The notes: generated by a model from the letters alone, not told the origin. A stretch of 64,000 nt of DNA from Hyphomonadaceae bacterium (GCA_024743315.1 JANSWU010000001.1:124001-188000); one strand, 5' to 3'. Positions 1 to 10,099 are shown, numbered from the stretch's first letter. Made by a program: numbers and translations.

Positions 1-595
1 CGGAAAAACTGAGATTGTAGCGACGCAATGCTTCTTCTGAGATTTCAATCGAAACTTCCTCATCGAGGACACCATTGAGGACCGCGAGCTCTCCGCCGCT
101 AATCTCGGCGATATCGTCTCTAACATCATCCGCGACTCGCTTAAGCGTCAGGGCATCAACATTGCCGTAAATCGCCATACCAAAGTACCAGTCACGCTGT
201 TCCCAGCGCTGGACCTGGGGCTGGAACGCCGCTTGTGGTAGGTTGTTGATCTGCTCGACCCGCAATTCAATCTCGTCGATGAATTGCTGCATATCGATGT
301 CGTCGCGACCGCGAATATTGACCACCGCGAAGCTTTCGCGCGCGATCGACGTGATACGGTCAAGACCATCAATGTCTGCGACCGCTTCTTCGATCCGCGT
401 GATGATCTGTTCTTCAACATCTTGCGGTGATGCGCCTTGCCAGGTCATCGTCACAGACGCCCCTGCCACAGGCACCACCGGGAACATTTCGCGTTCCATC
501 TGATTGAAGCCGAGCACACCGCCGATAAAGGCGACGATCATCAGCAGATTAGCCGCGACCGCGTTCCGCGCGAACCAGGACACCATTCCAAACAT
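1..595 (-). CDS. RND efflux pump permease (AcrB/MexB-like), 5' part only
   Basis: The first 198 codons are present; the rest lies beyond the left edge. Translation begins MFGMVSWFARNAVAANLLM, a cytoplasmic start followed by the first membrane helix, then a periplasmic porter segment with FPVVPVAGASVTM and GASPQDVEEQI, hallmarks of the hydrophobe/amphiphile RND pumps. Such pumps use the proton gradient to export drugs, metals or lipids through an adaptor and an outer-membrane channel. It starts 2 nt after the adaptor stop, so it is the third gene of the operon. The family is clear; the substrate cannot be told. Confidence 0.9.
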   Translation of the reverse strand, partial: MFGMVSWFARNAVAANLLMIVAFIGGVLGFNQMEREMFPVVPVAGASVTMTWQGASPQDVEEQIITRIEEAVADIDGLDRITSIARESFAVVNIRGRDDIDMQQFIDEIELRVEQINNLPQAAFQPQVQRWEQRDWYFGMAIYGNVDALTLKRVADDVRDDIAEISGGELAVLNGVLDEEVSIEISEEALRRYNLSFS

Positions 596-597
596 GA

Positions 598-1884
598 TCA
601 GCCTCCATCGCTGGTTGAGGCAACGACGTTCGGCGACGTGTCCGCCATGCCGGTTGTGTCATCGTCATTGCTGTCGGACGCAGCTTCGTCATTGTGATTT
701 TTGATGCTGCCATCTTCCATCCGCTGCAGAATGGTGATGCTCATCCCATCGTTCGAACCCCGGATCGGGCTGGTGATCGCAAGATCACCGACGGCGACGT
801 CGGGGCTGCGGAACCAGGCGCCTTCGGTCGAGCTATAGACCAGATCGACCTCATAGATACGCAGCGCGCCTTCTTCAGGATCGCCAATGAAAATATTGTT
901 GCCGCCACGAATGGCGGATCGCGGCGCCACCAGAAGATCCTCGATTTTCGTACCCGCAATGCTTGCGGTGACAAACAGACCAGGTGCCATAGGCGCGCCA
1001 TTATCAGAGCCAGCGCCATAAGGGTCATTGAGCTCGGCAATGACATTAATTAGGCGCGTTTGCGCATTGACCGCGGCTGAGCTGCGGGTCACGCGGCCCG
1101 TCCATTGCCGCGGTTCACCCGCAACAGAAGCGGTGAAAACCACTTCAGGGCCAGGGTTTTGAGACGTTTCCGCAAAGGCCAGAGGGAGTCCCAGTTGACC
1201 CAGCTCGTCATCAGTGATCGGCAATGCGACCTCGACAATGTCCGTCGCAAAGACGCGACCGAGCGACTGACCGGGAGAAGCAAACTGGCCAACGTCGACA
1301 TTCTCTTCGCGCACCCGTCCATCAAACGGGGCCACGACAGCTGTCCGACGCAAGGCAAGTTCAGCGTCGGCGAGTTGCGCCTTCGCTGATTCCAGGGCGG
1401 CACGTGCTTCAGCGAGTTGCGGCTCGCGTCGCGCCAGCGGGCTGGAATCGGTGATACCGAGATTGATCAAGTCTTGCTGCGCAATCTCCGCCTCTGCCTC
1501 TTCGCGGGCGAGACGTTGCTCGGCGCTTGCGACACCGGACTGCGCACGCACGACGGCGAGCTCATAATCGGCCCCCTCGAGACGCACCAGCACCTGCCCG
1601 CGGCGGATAAATCCGCCATCAATGAAGTCCGGCGAAACATAAGCGATCCGTCCAGCAATTTGGGGCGCGACCACGATCTCACGTTGCGGCCGCACCTCGC
1701 CTTGCGCTGTGACCTTGAAGTCTAAGTCGGCGCGCGTCACTTGTTCGGCGAACACTGAAAGACCAGCGAATTTTTCTTCCGCCTGTTCCGGCTCCGGCTT
1801 GAGCACTTGGACGGTAAAAAACGCCATGCCGGCCATGCCAGCCAAGACAATAATGGTTACGATTATGGATATGATGCGGCTCAT
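598..1884 (-). CDS. RND efflux periplasmic adaptor subunit (HlyD/MFP family)
   Basis: 428 aa. One N-terminal membrane helix (about residues 4-27) anchors it in the inner membrane. Then come a barrel-sandwich lipoyl half (GEVRPQREIVVAPQIAGRI), a coiled-coil hairpin rich in Ala/Glu (about 110-185), the second lipoyl half (APFDGRVREENVDVGQF) and beta-barrel and membrane-proximal domains. The last 35 residues are an acidic, low-complexity tail, unusual for the family. The start overlaps the upstream channel gene by 4 nt (ATGA). It should bridge the RND pump to the outer-membrane factor. Confidence 0.93.
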   Translation of the reverse strand: MSRIISIIVTIIVLAGMAGMAFFTVQVLKPEPEQAEEKFAGLSVFAEQVTRADLDFKVTAQGEVRPQREIVVAPQIAGRIAYVSPDFIDGGFIRRGQVLVRLEGADYELAVVRAQSGVASAEQRLAREEAEAEIAQQDLINLGITDSSPLARREPQLAEARAALESAKAQLADAELALRRTAVVAPFDGRVREENVDVGQFASPGQSLGRVFATDIVEVALPITDDELGQLGLPLAFAETSQNPGPEVVFTASVAGEPRQWTGRVTRSSAAVNAQTRLINVIAELNDPYGAGSDNGAPMAPGLFVTASIAGTKIEDLLVAPRSAIRGGNNIFIGDPEEGALRIYEVDLVYSSTEGAWFRSPDVAVGDLAITSPIRGSNDGMSITILQRMEDGSIKNHNDEAASDSNDDDTTGMADTSPNVVASTSDGG

Positions 1885-3338
1885 GGGAGGACTGCCTCTT
1901 CGGGGCTATTATTGCTCGCAACGTTAGGCGCAACCGGTTCCGCAACCGGTAACCCACCGCCTAGAGCGAGATGGAAACTAACACGATTGGACGCGCGTGC
2001 CGAGCGCGCCGCGATCACATTGCTTTCTGCATTCAAACGACGTGTTTGCGAATCGATCAGGTTAAAGATTGAAACCAGACCATTGGTGTATTGGCGCGTG
2101 GCCAACTCTTCGGCCAGTCGGGCCTCTTCAAGCGCTCTTAATTGCGCTTCTTCCTGTTGCGCCAGCAGGGTATCGGCGGCCAGAGCATCTTCGACTTCAC
2201 GCCACGCGGTCAAAGTCGTCGCGGCATAGGATTCAACTGCAGACTGAGCGCGTGCAACGGCGGCGTCGCGATCCGCATCGAGAGCGCCACCATTAAAAAT
2301 GGGCGCGGTCAGGCTGGCAATCAAACGCGCTGCAACGCGCGATGGATCGAGCGCGTCGGACAAGTCGGTTTCTGTATTGGACACAGATCCAGTCAGACGC
2401 AGGCTTGGCAGCATGGCCAGCCGCGCTTGTTCGGCGCGCAGTCCAGCGGCCGTGACGCGAGCTTCCGCTGCAGCGATATCCGGGCGACGGGTGAGCAACA
2501 GGGTCGGATTTCCAGCGGGTGGAATCTCACCCAGTTCTGGCAATTCAGCAAACGCTTCCAGCTCCGTGCTCGGATAGCGGCCTAGCAGGATTTCGAGGCG
2601 ACGGACGGCATTTCCAGACGCTTGACGGCGCCCTGCAATCGACGCTTCGGCGGACGCTTGCGTGGTGCGCGCAGTGCGCACATCTAATGCCGACGACAGG
2701 CCTCGTGAAAGCCGCCGTTCGGTCAGCTCAAGCGCGCGTGTCCGGGCTTCAAACGTTTCGACCGCGACGCGTTCCTGGGCCAGCGCTTCATTAAGATCAA
2801 ACCACGCCGATGCGGTTTGCGCGGCCAGCGCCAGACGCGCCGAAGCCAAGTCTGCTTCGCCAGCGACAAGATCCGCTTCAGCAGCGTTGATTCCCGCACG
2901 CAAACGGCCCCAGAGATCAAGCTCCCAGCTCAGATCGACGCCAACGCCATAGCTCGGATCATCGAACCGGTCATCGACGCTTTCGACATATGTGCTGGTG
3001 CCGCCAGCAGAGGCGGAGGCCGAGACATTCGGCAAGGTCCGTCCGTACGTGCTGCGCGCCTGCGCCCGTGTGGCCTCAACCGCATAGAATTGGGATCGGA
3101 TAGACGGGTTCGCCGCTAAAGCCTCATTCACCAGGGCGATCAATTTGTCATCGTTGAACTGCGTCAACCAATCGGTTTGAGGGGCTTCTCCAGACACACC
3201 ATAAGCCTGCCATGCTTCCGGCGCATCCGGAGCAACAGGAAACACGACGGCTGGTTCGCCGCCTAGAGTCGGAGCGCTGGGAAGGCTGGCGCAAGCGCCA
3301 AGCGCCAAAGCTCCAAACATAATACTCGCGTGTTTCAT
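1881..3338 (-). CDS. Outer-membrane factor lipoprotein, NodT family (TolC-like)
   Basis: 485 aa. The N-terminus MKHASIMFGALALGACASL is a lipoprotein signal with a lipobox ending LGAC. Two long repeats of helical, Ala/Arg-rich sequence follow, each with the family pattern (TRAQARSTYGRTLPNVSA; RRPDIAAAEARVTAAGLR). It forms the trimeric outer-membrane channel of the efflux complex. The start has a strong Shine-Dalgarno (AAGAGG, 5 nt upstream). It is the first gene of the three-gene RND operon; its promoter must lie in the 174 bp shared with divergent phoR. Confidence 0.92.
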   Translation of the reverse strand: MKHASIMFGALALGACASLPSAPTLGGEPAVVFPVAPDAPEAWQAYGVSGEAPQTDWLTQFNDDKLIALVNEALAANPSIRSQFYAVEATRAQARSTYGRTLPNVSASASAGGTSTYVESVDDRFDDPSYGVGVDLSWELDLWGRLRAGINAAEADLVAGEADLASARLALAAQTASAWFDLNEALAQERVAVETFEARTRALELTERRLSRGLSSALDVRTARTTQASAEASIAGRRQASGNAVRRLEILLGRYPSTELEAFAELPELGEIPPAGNPTLLLTRRPDIAAAEARVTAAGLRAEQARLAMLPSLRLTGSVSNTETDLSDALDPSRVAARLIASLTAPIFNGGALDADRDAAVARAQSAVESYAATTLTAWREVEDALAADTLLAQQEEAQLRALEEARLAEELATRQYTNGLVSIFNLIDSQTRRLNAESNVIAARSARASNRVSFHLALGGGLPVAEPVAPNVASNNSPEEAVLP

Positions 3339-3512
3339 AGAAACCTCTTCACCTCTGCTCGTGGCTTTACGCCCGCGCTACTCGACTGTCAACAAATAAT
3401 TATCGTTTTTCAATAATGACACGATCAACGCGGAGGCTTGCTCATCCGCATTACCAATGTATACGCCAGATTGAGGATTGCGGACCATAAACCAGCAAAG
3501 AATTGATCGGTC

Positions 3513-4892
3513 ATGGCACAGAAAACCGACCAAACGCCGCCTGAACCGCCGCGCCGGTTTCAAGACTTCCTTGTGCTGACCTCCGGAAGTGTGGCTGTCT
3601 TGGCGCTATTGTTTCTGACCGGCGCGATCGGCTTGGTCGAATGGGTTACCGGGGCGGTTGTGATGACGGCAGGGGCTCTGGCCTTCTATGTCGGCTCAGC
3701 ACCGAACGCCAACCGCATTCGGGAGGCGCCTGTGCTCGAAACGCCGGCAATTGCTGCCCCCACCTCACGCCCCAACGAAATTGAGCAATTTATCCTTGCT
3801 TTGCCCCTGCCTGCGCTTTTGATTTCATCGCAGGGGCAAATCACAGCGATCAATGCGCATGCTCAGGGACTGTTCCGCTTGAACCACACCAATGCGATCG
3901 TGCCGGTGGCCGCCCTGCGCCAGCCCGATCTATTGGCCGCAGTCGACCGCGTGAAGAATGACGGCGCCAATGAACGCGTTGAATTCACTCAACACGGGGA
4001 TGCTGAGGTCTGGATGGCACATGTTCGTTCCGGCCCAGAGCCCCGATCGGTCCTGATGGTATTTGAAGATCTGACGGCGGTACGCCGGGCCGAGCGGGCC
4101 CGTGCGGACTTTCTTGCAAATGCCAGCCACGAATTGCGTACCCCCCTCACCGCGATTGGAGGATTTATCGAAACCATGCGCGGACCGGCCAAGGATGACA
4201 AAGACGCTTGGGACGGGTTTCTCGACATCATGGGCCAGCAAACCGAGCGGATGAAACGTCTGGTCGCTGATCTGTTATCTCTATCCCGGATCGAATTTAG
4301 TGAACACCGTGCCCCGAGCACGGAGATCGATTTCGTCGAGACAGTACGCAAGACCAGTTTGGCTCTGGTTCCGATCGCCAAAGAGGCCGGGATAAAATTA
4401 CATTTTGACGCGCCTGATCACGGCATCGCGGCGGTCGCAGATGAGGATGAGCTGGCGCAAGTGATCCAAAACCTTGCCAGCAATGCCATCAAATATGCCC
4501 GACCGGGCGGCGAGGTGCAGATTCTCGTCGGTACAGCGCGCACCATGGCCGACGCTGCGACGGCGAGCAGCCGGCAATCACAAGACGCCAAACGCTCGCT
4601 TTTATTGCAACCCTATGCGTCGGCGGAAGCCCCAGCGGTCTGGGTCCGCGTTACTGATGACGGCGCGGGCATCTCTGAACAACATTTGCCGCGTTTGGGT
4701 GAACGGTTTTATCGTGTTGATGAAAGCCGCGGTGGCAAGATTGAAGGCACCGGGCTCGGACTGGCCATCGTCAAGCACATCATGGCACGGCATCGCGGTG
4801 GCCTCGCAGTGGAAAGCCTGGAAGGTCATGGCACCGCTTTTGGCATCTGGATGCCACGCCCCAGACACGATGATCCAGCCGAAACCCTATAA
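3513..4892 (+). CDS. phoR: Phosphate regulon sensor histidine kinase PhoR
   Basis: 459 aa. Two adjacent N-terminal membrane helices (about 19-63) are followed by a PAS-like segment (about 90-185), then HisKA with the phospho-acceptor His206 in SHELRTPL, and an HATPase_c domain with N box (NLASNAIKYA), G1 (DDGAGIS) and G2 (GTGLGLAIV). It phosphorylates PhoB, encoded 5 kb downstream at the end of the same cluster, under phosphate limitation; Pst and PhoU normally restrain it. The short periplasmic loop is typical of PhoR and argues against direct phosphate sensing. The pst/phoU/phoB context makes the name safe. Confidence 0.93.
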   Translation: MAQKTDQTPPEPPRRFQDFLVLTSGSVAVLALLFLTGAIGLVEWVTGAVVMTAGALAFYVGSAPNANRIREAPVLETPAIAAPTSRPNEIEQFILALPLPALLISSQGQITAINAHAQGLFRLNHTNAIVPVAALRQPDLLAAVDRVKNDGANERVEFTQHGDAEVWMAHVRSGPEPRSVLMVFEDLTAVRRAERARADFLANASHELRTPLTAIGGFIETMRGPAKDDKDAWDGFLDIMGQQTERMKRLVADLLSLSRIEFSEHRAPSTEIDFVETVRKTSLALVPIAKEAGIKLHFDAPDHGIAAVADEDELAQVIQNLASNAIKYARPGGEVQILVGTARTMADAATASSRQSQDAKRSLLLQPYASAEAPAVWVRVTDDGAGISEQHLPRLGERFYRVDESRGGKIEGTGLGLAIVKHIMARHRGGLAVESLEGHGTAFGIWMPRPRHDDPAETL

Positions 4893-5517
4893 TCCCCCGG
4901 CCGCTGACGCACTGATCACAGTCTACGCGGATGAGGCCATGGTCGTCGCGGACAAACCGTCCGGCCTGTTAAGCGTGCCTGGCCGCGGCCCAGAGAAAGC
5001 CGTCTGCGCCAACAGTCTCCTCAGCGCGCGGCATGGTCCGGTCCTGACCGTTCATCGTCTCGACATGGATACGTCCGGCGTGATGGTCTTTGCGCGCAGC
5101 AAAGATATTCAGAGACAGCTTTCAAGCCAGTTTGAGCAACGCACTGTCGACAAGACCTACGAAGCGCTGGTCCATGGCGAGGTATTGGAAGATTCCGGAA
5201 CCATCGACGCGGCGATCGCCAAATTCTCGCGACAACGTCCGCTCAGGCACCTCGACCCAGAAGGACGGCCAGCGATCACGCATTGGCAGGTTACCGAACG
5301 GTCTGCTCAGACGACCCGCCTGCTGCTAAAGCCAGAAACAGGTCGATCACATCAATTAAGGCTGCATTTGGCGTCGATCGGTCACCCTATTCTCGGCGAT
5401 GTATTTTATGGCGATCCGGCCAGCCATGCGCGGCTGTGCTTGCACGCCAAAACCCTATCCCTCACACACCCGATTACGGGTGAGTGGACTGAGTTCAAAA
5501 CAAAAACACCTTTTTGA
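4870..5517 (+). CDS. RluA-family pseudouridine synthase
   Basis: 215 aa. It converts uridine to pseudouridine in rRNA or tRNA. The catalytic motif HRLDMDTSG carries Asp65, and GRSHQLRLH is the conserved C-terminal motif. There is no N-terminal S4 domain, and the length matches the short RluA type (23S rRNA U746 / tRNA U32) better than RluC or RluD. An ATG inside the 3' end of phoR gives the normal family N-terminus, so the two genes overlap by 23 nt and are probably translationally coupled. Upstream in-frame sequence is phoR read in another frame and was excluded. Confidence 0.85.
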   Translation: MIQPKPYNPPAADALITVYADEAMVVADKPSGLLSVPGRGPEKAVCANSLLSARHGPVLTVHRLDMDTSGVMVFARSKDIQRQLSSQFEQRTVDKTYEALVHGEVLEDSGTIDAAIAKFSRQRPLRHLDPEGRPAITHWQVTERSAQTTRLLLKPETGRSHQLRLHLASIGHPILGDVFYGDPASHARLCLHAKTLSLTHPITGEWTEFKTKTPF

Positions 5518-5546
5518 ACAAGCGTCCTGCAGACCAGTCCCAGCCC

Positions 5547-5564
5547 CTGTCACATATGTGTAAT
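5547..5564 (+). promoter_or_regulatory. Candidate Pho box upstream of pstC
   Basis: The sequence CTGTCAC-ATAT-GTGTAAT has the 7+4+7 layout of a PhoB-binding Pho box. The first heptamer matches the CTGTCA(T/C) consensus fully and the second at 5 of 7 positions. The spacer is all A/T. It lies 45-62 nt upstream of the pstC start, in the only gap between the rluA-type gene and pst. Inferred role: PhoB activation of pstCAB-phoU-phoB. Confidence 0.6.
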
Positions 5565-5608
5565 CTAGCCGATGTAAGAGCGCCCGGTCTTAATTGATCG
5601 ACCCTCTT

Positions 5609-7030
5609 ATGCTGCAAACCTTGGGACATCTTCCGATCGGCTGGTTGGTGATCGCGCCGCTCACCGCGGCGGGGTTTTTCGCGTTCTATTTCGGCCGAAC
5701 GCTGGTCGGGGCGATTCCGACCGGGACAACCATTGGATCGCGCCTGAACTCGCAGCCCAATTTTCACGGCTATTTCCTCGCCTTGTGCACGGTTTTGCCC
5801 GCAGCCACCGTGTTTTTGTTCTACCTGGTCTTTGCCGAAGGATATGCCCGCAGTGTCCTGGTCGCGGAGCTGCCTGCCTATCTGACCGATCAAGGACAAG
5901 AGCAAGTCGAGCTATTCCTTGATCGGGTCTCTCAATTTGCCAATCTGAGAGCCCCGGGCGCGACCGGCAATATCCTGTTCGATGCCAGCGTCGAACGCTT
6001 TTCAGCGATCAAAGGCTCGGTCCGGATCTTCGCCCTCGCAGTAGCTATTATCATCGCTATGGGTGGCTTCACCATCGGGCGACGCTCGCTGGGGCGCAGC
6101 TTCCCAGCACGTAGCTATGTCGAGCGGATTATCACCGGGCTTCTATTTATTTGCGCCGCCATCGCGGTCGTGACGACCATCGGCATTGTCTTGTCTTTGG
6201 TGTTCGAGACGATCCGCTTCTTCAGCCTGCCCGATGGCCCTTCGATCACCGAATTCTTGTTCGGGACCGAATGGAATGCCCAAACGGGACAGAATTTCGG
6301 CGCAGTTCCGCTCTTTTTTGGCACGCTCATGATTGCCTTATTGGCCATGTGTGTGGCCGTTCCGGTCGGCCTGTTTTCGGCGATTTACCTGTCAGAATAT
6401 GCCAGCCCCGGATTTCGCAGCTGGGTCAAGCCGACACTGGAATTGCTCGCTGGGATCCCGACCGTGGTTTACGGCTTTTTTGCTGCGACCTTGATCGCAC
6501 CCATGGTGAGAAACTTCGCACAATGGGTCAACGCGTTGCCGTTCACGCCAGATGGGCTGCTCGCAGCCCAGCCAACCAGCGCCCTGGCAGCAGGACTGGT
6601 GATGGGCGTGATGATTATCCCCTTTGTCAGTTCACTGTCTGATGACGTGATCAACGCTGTGCCGCAACCATTACGAGACGGGGCGCTGGCCATGGGAGCC
6701 ACACGATCGGAAACGATCAAGCAAGTGGTCTTGCCGGCTGCCTTGCCAGGGATCATCGCCGCGATACTGCTCGCTGTCTCGCGCGCCATCGGCGAAACCA
6801 TGATCGTGGTGATGGCGGCTGGGGGGCGGGCTTTGATTACGCTCGACCCGACCTCTGACATTACCACTGTGACCTATCAGATTGTCGCCTTGCTGACCGG
6901 TGATACGGCGTTTGACAGCGCTAAGACGGTTTCAGCCTTTGCGCTGGGTTTTGTCCTGTTTGGGGTGACCCTGGTCTTCAACATCGTCGCGCTGCGCGTG
7001 GTCGAGCGATATCGGGAAGCCTATGACTGA
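5609..7030 (+). CDS. pstC: Phosphate ABC transporter permease PstC
   Basis: 473 aa from the ATG used here; a TTG 15 nt earlier is an alternative, and neither has a good Shine-Dalgarno. The N-terminal third carries two helices and a periplasmic segment typical of the long alphaproteobacterial PstC. The C-terminal half is the permease domain with the EAA-loop motif (AMGATRSETIKQVVLPAALPG) that docks on PstB. With PstA it forms the membrane channel for high-affinity phosphate uptake. No pstS binding-protein gene precedes it; as in Caulobacter, that gene is presumably elsewhere. Confidence 0.93.
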   Translation: MLQTLGHLPIGWLVIAPLTAAGFFAFYFGRTLVGAIPTGTTIGSRLNSQPNFHGYFLALCTVLPAATVFLFYLVFAEGYARSVLVAELPAYLTDQGQEQVELFLDRVSQFANLRAPGATGNILFDASVERFSAIKGSVRIFALAVAIIIAMGGFTIGRRSLGRSFPARSYVERIITGLLFICAAIAVVTTIGIVLSLVFETIRFFSLPDGPSITEFLFGTEWNAQTGQNFGAVPLFFGTLMIALLAMCVAVPVGLFSAIYLSEYASPGFRSWVKPTLELLAGIPTVVYGFFAATLIAPMVRNFAQWVNALPFTPDGLLAAQPTSALAAGLVMGVMIIPFVSSLSDDVINAVPQPLRDGALAMGATRSETIKQVVLPAALPGIIAAILLAVSRAIGETMIVVMAAGGRALITLDPTSDITTVTYQIVALLTGDTAFDSAKTVSAFALGFVLFGVTLVFNIVALRVVERYREAYD

Positions 7031-8567
7031 GCGCGCCCCGCATATCACCCAGGCCGATGCCAAGCGCCTGCGCCAACGTTATCAGGCCGAGCGTCGCTTC
7101 AAACTGTATGGACAGATCGCCATCGCCATTGCGGTGAGTTTCCTCGGCATCCTGTTAATCTCGATTGCCAGCAAGGCCGCTTCCGCCTTCACGCGCCATG
7201 AGCTTGTCCTGTCGATTGATCAACCTGATTTTGCCACGCGCACCGATCTAACGGTTTCGGATTTCAATCTCGCGGTACGCGATGCATTGCTGGAAGAGTT
7301 TCCCGAGATTGCCGATGATCGTTTGGCGCGTGCAGAACTGTTCGGTTTGACGACCCGCCTGGCCGTTCTGCCGCTCGCACGCCAGGTGCAGGACAATCCC
7401 ACAATCGCCAATCTGCCCATCGAAACCCGATTGGCCCTGTCCGACGATCTTGATCTTTATCTGAAAAGCGACCTGCAATCACATCGCCAGCGCGATATTG
7501 GCGTTGCTGGTCGGTTATCGCGGACCGCGACTGGTTCTTATCGGCTGACGGATGCCGGCCCAGATGGGTTCGCGTCGTTGCTCGCAGATCCGCAAATGTT
7601 TCGCGACACGTCCGGAGATATTCTGATTGGCCTGGCTGGGGCGCAGTTCGAGCTGCTTGAAATCACCGGTGCAGCTCTCGTCCTGAAACACTTGGCTGGC
7701 CCCCTGCCCCCGCTCGGGGAACAGAATCAGGCCCGGATCGGCGCCACGTTGCTATCGACCCGCGATGCCGATCGCAAGGTCTCCAATCGGCAAGTTGCGA
7801 TGGCCGTTCACTTGCTCGATGAGGACCGGATCGAAAGACGGTTCAATAGTAGCTTATTCTTCAATTCGGACAGCACCTATCCGGAGCTGGCCGGCGCTGC
7901 CGCGGCGATCATCGGGTCGCTTCTGACCATGATCATCACCGCGGTCTTCGCGATCCCTGTCGGCATCCTGGCGGCCGTCTATCTCGAGGAGTTTTCCAGG
8001 AAATCGCTCCTCACCAGCATCATCGAAGTGAATATAAACAATTTGGCGGCCGTGCCATCCATCATATTTGGCTTGCTCGGCGCTGCCGTGTTCTTGAACA
8101 CATTGGGCTTGCCGCGCTCGGTGCCCTTTGTCGGAGGACTCGTCCTCGGTTTGCTCGTCTTGCCGACCATTATCATCGCCTCCCGTGCGGCTTTGCGATC
8201 CGTCCCGCCATCGGTGCGAGACGCTGCCCTCGGCCTTGGGGCATCGCCGTCCCAAGCGGTGTTTCACCATGTCTTGCCCCTCGCCGCCCCCGGGATTCTG
8301 ACCGGCGCGATTATCGCCATGGCACGGGCACTCGGCGAAACCGCGCCGCTGCTCTTGATCGGCATGGTCGCCTTTATCAGTGAGGTGCCGAACTCCCCGA
8401 ATGATGAAGCCACGGTCCTGCCAGTCCTGATCTATAAGTGGTTCTCCGGCGCTGAGCGAGCCTGGGAACCGATGACCTCTGCTGTGATTATCATTTTGCT
8501 CACGGTTTTGGTATCGATGAACTTGATCGCGGTCCTGCTACGCCGCCGATTTGAACGGAGATGGTAG
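7023..8567 (+). CDS. pstA: Phosphate ABC transporter permease PstA
   Basis: 514 aa, overlapping pstC by 8 nt. It has an extended N-terminal domain of the DUF3333 type (one helix near residues 28-50, then a large periplasmic part to about 270). The BPD-type permease domain follows, with an EAA loop ([22 protein letters not shown]) and five or six helices. It is the second half of the phosphate channel. The length is much greater than E. coli PstA because of the extra domain, which is usual in alphaproteobacteria. Confidence 0.93.
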   Translation: MTERAPHITQADAKRLRQRYQAERRFKLYGQIAIAIAVSFLGILLISIASKAASAFTRHELVLSIDQPDFATRTDLTVSDFNLAVRDALLEEFPEIADDRLARAELFGLTTRLAVLPLARQVQDNPTIANLPIETRLALSDDLDLYLKSDLQSHRQRDIGVAGRLSRTATGSYRLTDAGPDGFASLLADPQMFRDTSGDILIGLAGAQFELLEITGAALVLKHLAGPLPPLGEQNQARIGATLLSTRDADRKVSNRQVAMAVHLLDEDRIERRFNSSLFFNSDSTYPELAGAAAAIIGSLLTMIITAVFAIPVGILAAVYLEEFSRKSLLTSIIEVNINNLAAVPSIIFGLLGAAVFLNTLGLPRSVPFVGGLVLGLLVLPTIIIASRAALRSVPPSVRDAALGLGASPSQAVFHHVLPLAAPGILTGAIIAMARALGETAPLLLIGMVAFISEVPNSPNDEATVLPVLIYKWFSGAERAWEPMTSAVIIILLTVLVSMNLIAVLLRRRFERRW

Positions 8568-8569
8568 AG

Positions 8570-9382
8570 ATGGCCGACACAGCGGTGACCCATGACACGC
8601 TCGCGCCACCGGGCGGCGCCATTGGCGGGGCCAAGGTGGAATGCCGCGATGTCAGCGTGCGCTATGGCGACAAGCCAGCCATTCACGGCATTTCCATGAA
8701 GATCGCGGATAAATCTGTGACTTCCTTGATCGGGCCCTCTGGTTGCGGAAAATCGACTTTCTTGCGCTGTCTCAATCGTATGAATGACACGATCGAAGAC
8801 GCGGTTGTTGAGGGCGAAATCCTGATGGATGGAGAAAACATCAATTCAGCCTCGATTGATCCCGTGACGCTGCGCTCGAAAGTCGGAATGGTGTTTCAGA
8901 AACCCAACCCATTCCCCAAATCGGTCTATGACAATATCGCTTATGGCCCGCGCATTCATGGTTTGGCCGGCACCAAGGCCGAGCTCGACAGGATTGTCGA
9001 AGTTTCGCTGCAGAAGGCCGGGCTTTGGGAAGAGGTCAAAGACCGACTAAACGCGCCCGGCACCAGCTTGTCTGGCGGTCAGCAGCAGCGACTTTGTATC
9101 GCTCGCGCCATCGCCATCAGCCCTGAAGTTATTCTGATGGATGAACCCTGTTCGGCGCTCGATCCGATTGCCACCGCAAGGATCGAGGAGCTGATCGATG
9201 AGCTTCGCCTACGCTATTGCATCATCATCGTGACGCACTCGATGCAGCAAGCCGCGCGCGTCTCGCAGAGAACCGCTTTTTTCAATCTTGGCGAACTGGT
9301 TGAGTTCGGCGACACGGAAATGATTTTTACCAATCCTGCGCAACAGAAAACGCAGGATTATATCACCGGTCGCTTCGGGTAA
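8570..9382 (+). CDS. pstB: Phosphate ABC transporter ATP-binding protein PstB
   Basis: 270 aa. Walker [11 protein letters not shown]-loop [11 protein letters not shown], signature LSGGQQQR, Walker B VILMDEP and the H-loop (VTHSM) are all present. The motif FQKPNPFP is specific to PstB. ATP hydrolysis drives phosphate import. Two ATGs are possible; the second is chosen because GGAG lies 9 nt upstream of it, whereas it abuts the first. This start avoids overlap with pstA. Confidence 0.95.
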   Translation: MADTAVTHDTLAPPGGAIGGAKVECRDVSVRYGDKPAIHGISMKIADKSVTSLIGPSGCGKSTFLRCLNRMNDTIEDAVVEGEILMDGENINSASIDPVTLRSKVGMVFQKPNPFPKSVYDNIAYGPRIHGLAGTKAELDRIVEVSLQKAGLWEEVKDRLNAPGTSLSGGQQQRLCIARAIAISPEVILMDEPCSALDPIATARIEELIDELRLRYCIIIVTHSMQQAARVSQRTAFFNLGELVEFGDTEMIFTNPAQQKTQDYITGRFG

Positions 9383-9394
9383 GAGGAATACACA

Positions 9395-10087
9395 TTGGCT
9401 GGACCACAGCATATTGTCAGCGCATTCGGCGAAGAGTTAGACCAGCTCTCGGCCGACATTTTGCGCATGGGCGGGCTCGCCGAAGCGATGATCCGCGACG
9501 CCGCACGCGCCGTCGTCTCGCGCGATACGGCCCTAGCCGAAACAGTGATTGAGCGGGATCTCGAAATGGATCGCTACGAGCGCCAGATCGAACGCAAAGT
9601 GGTTCGCATGCTGGCGCTGCGCCAACCGATGGCGACGGATTTGCGCAATGTGATCGGCGCGATCAAATTGGCTGGTGGGATCGAGCGTATCGGGGATCTT
9701 GCTAAGAATATTGCCCGGCGCAGCCTCGCCGTTGTCAATGAAGATAATCGCACCGCGCTGCGCGGGATTGAGCGCATGGGACAAGCGGTTTCACGTATGC
9801 TCCAAGTGGCGCTTGATGCCTATGCCCGACGCGATCCTGAAACCGCTTTAAGCGTATTGGCCCAGGATGACGATATTGACAGTCATTATATCGGATTGGT
9901 GCGGTCCATGCTCGTTTTCATGGCGGAGTCGCCAGATCATCTCGATGCCCGGTCGAATTTCCTGTTCATCGTCAAAAACCTCGAACGTATTGGCGATCAT
10001 TGCAGCAATATCGCCAAAGTCGTTCATTTTATCGCCACCGGCGTGCAAGTGTCCGAACTCGATCTAACCCCTGAGAGCCAACAATAA
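9395..10087 (+). CDS. phoU: Phosphate signalling protein PhoU
   Basis: 230 aa of two homologous three-helix bundles with the metal-binding E/DxxxD signatures (ERDLEMDRYE in the first, DIDSHYIGLVRSM in the second). PhoU couples the Pst transporter to PhoR so that PhoB stays inactive when phosphate is plentiful. The start is TTG, supported by AGAGGA upstream at good spacing and by the N-terminus (AGPQHIVSAFGEEL) expected of the family. It lies 12 nt after pstB. Confidence 0.93.
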   Translation: MAGPQHIVSAFGEELDQLSADILRMGGLAEAMIRDAARAVVSRDTALAETVIERDLEMDRYERQIERKVVRMLALRQPMATDLRNVIGAIKLAGGIERIGDLAKNIARRSLAVVNEDNRTALRGIERMGQAVSRMLQVALDAYARRDPETALSVLAQDDDIDSHYIGLVRSMLVFMAESPDHLDARSNFLFIVKNLERIGDHCSNIAKVVHFIATGVQVSELDLTPESQQ

Positions 10088-10099
10088 GGAAGCTCGATC

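Noticed and set aside
3387-3410. CTGTCAA-CAAA-TAATTAT as a Pho box near phoR
   Set aside because: The second heptamer matches the consensus poorly, and the A/T-rich region is shared with the divergent RND operon promoter.
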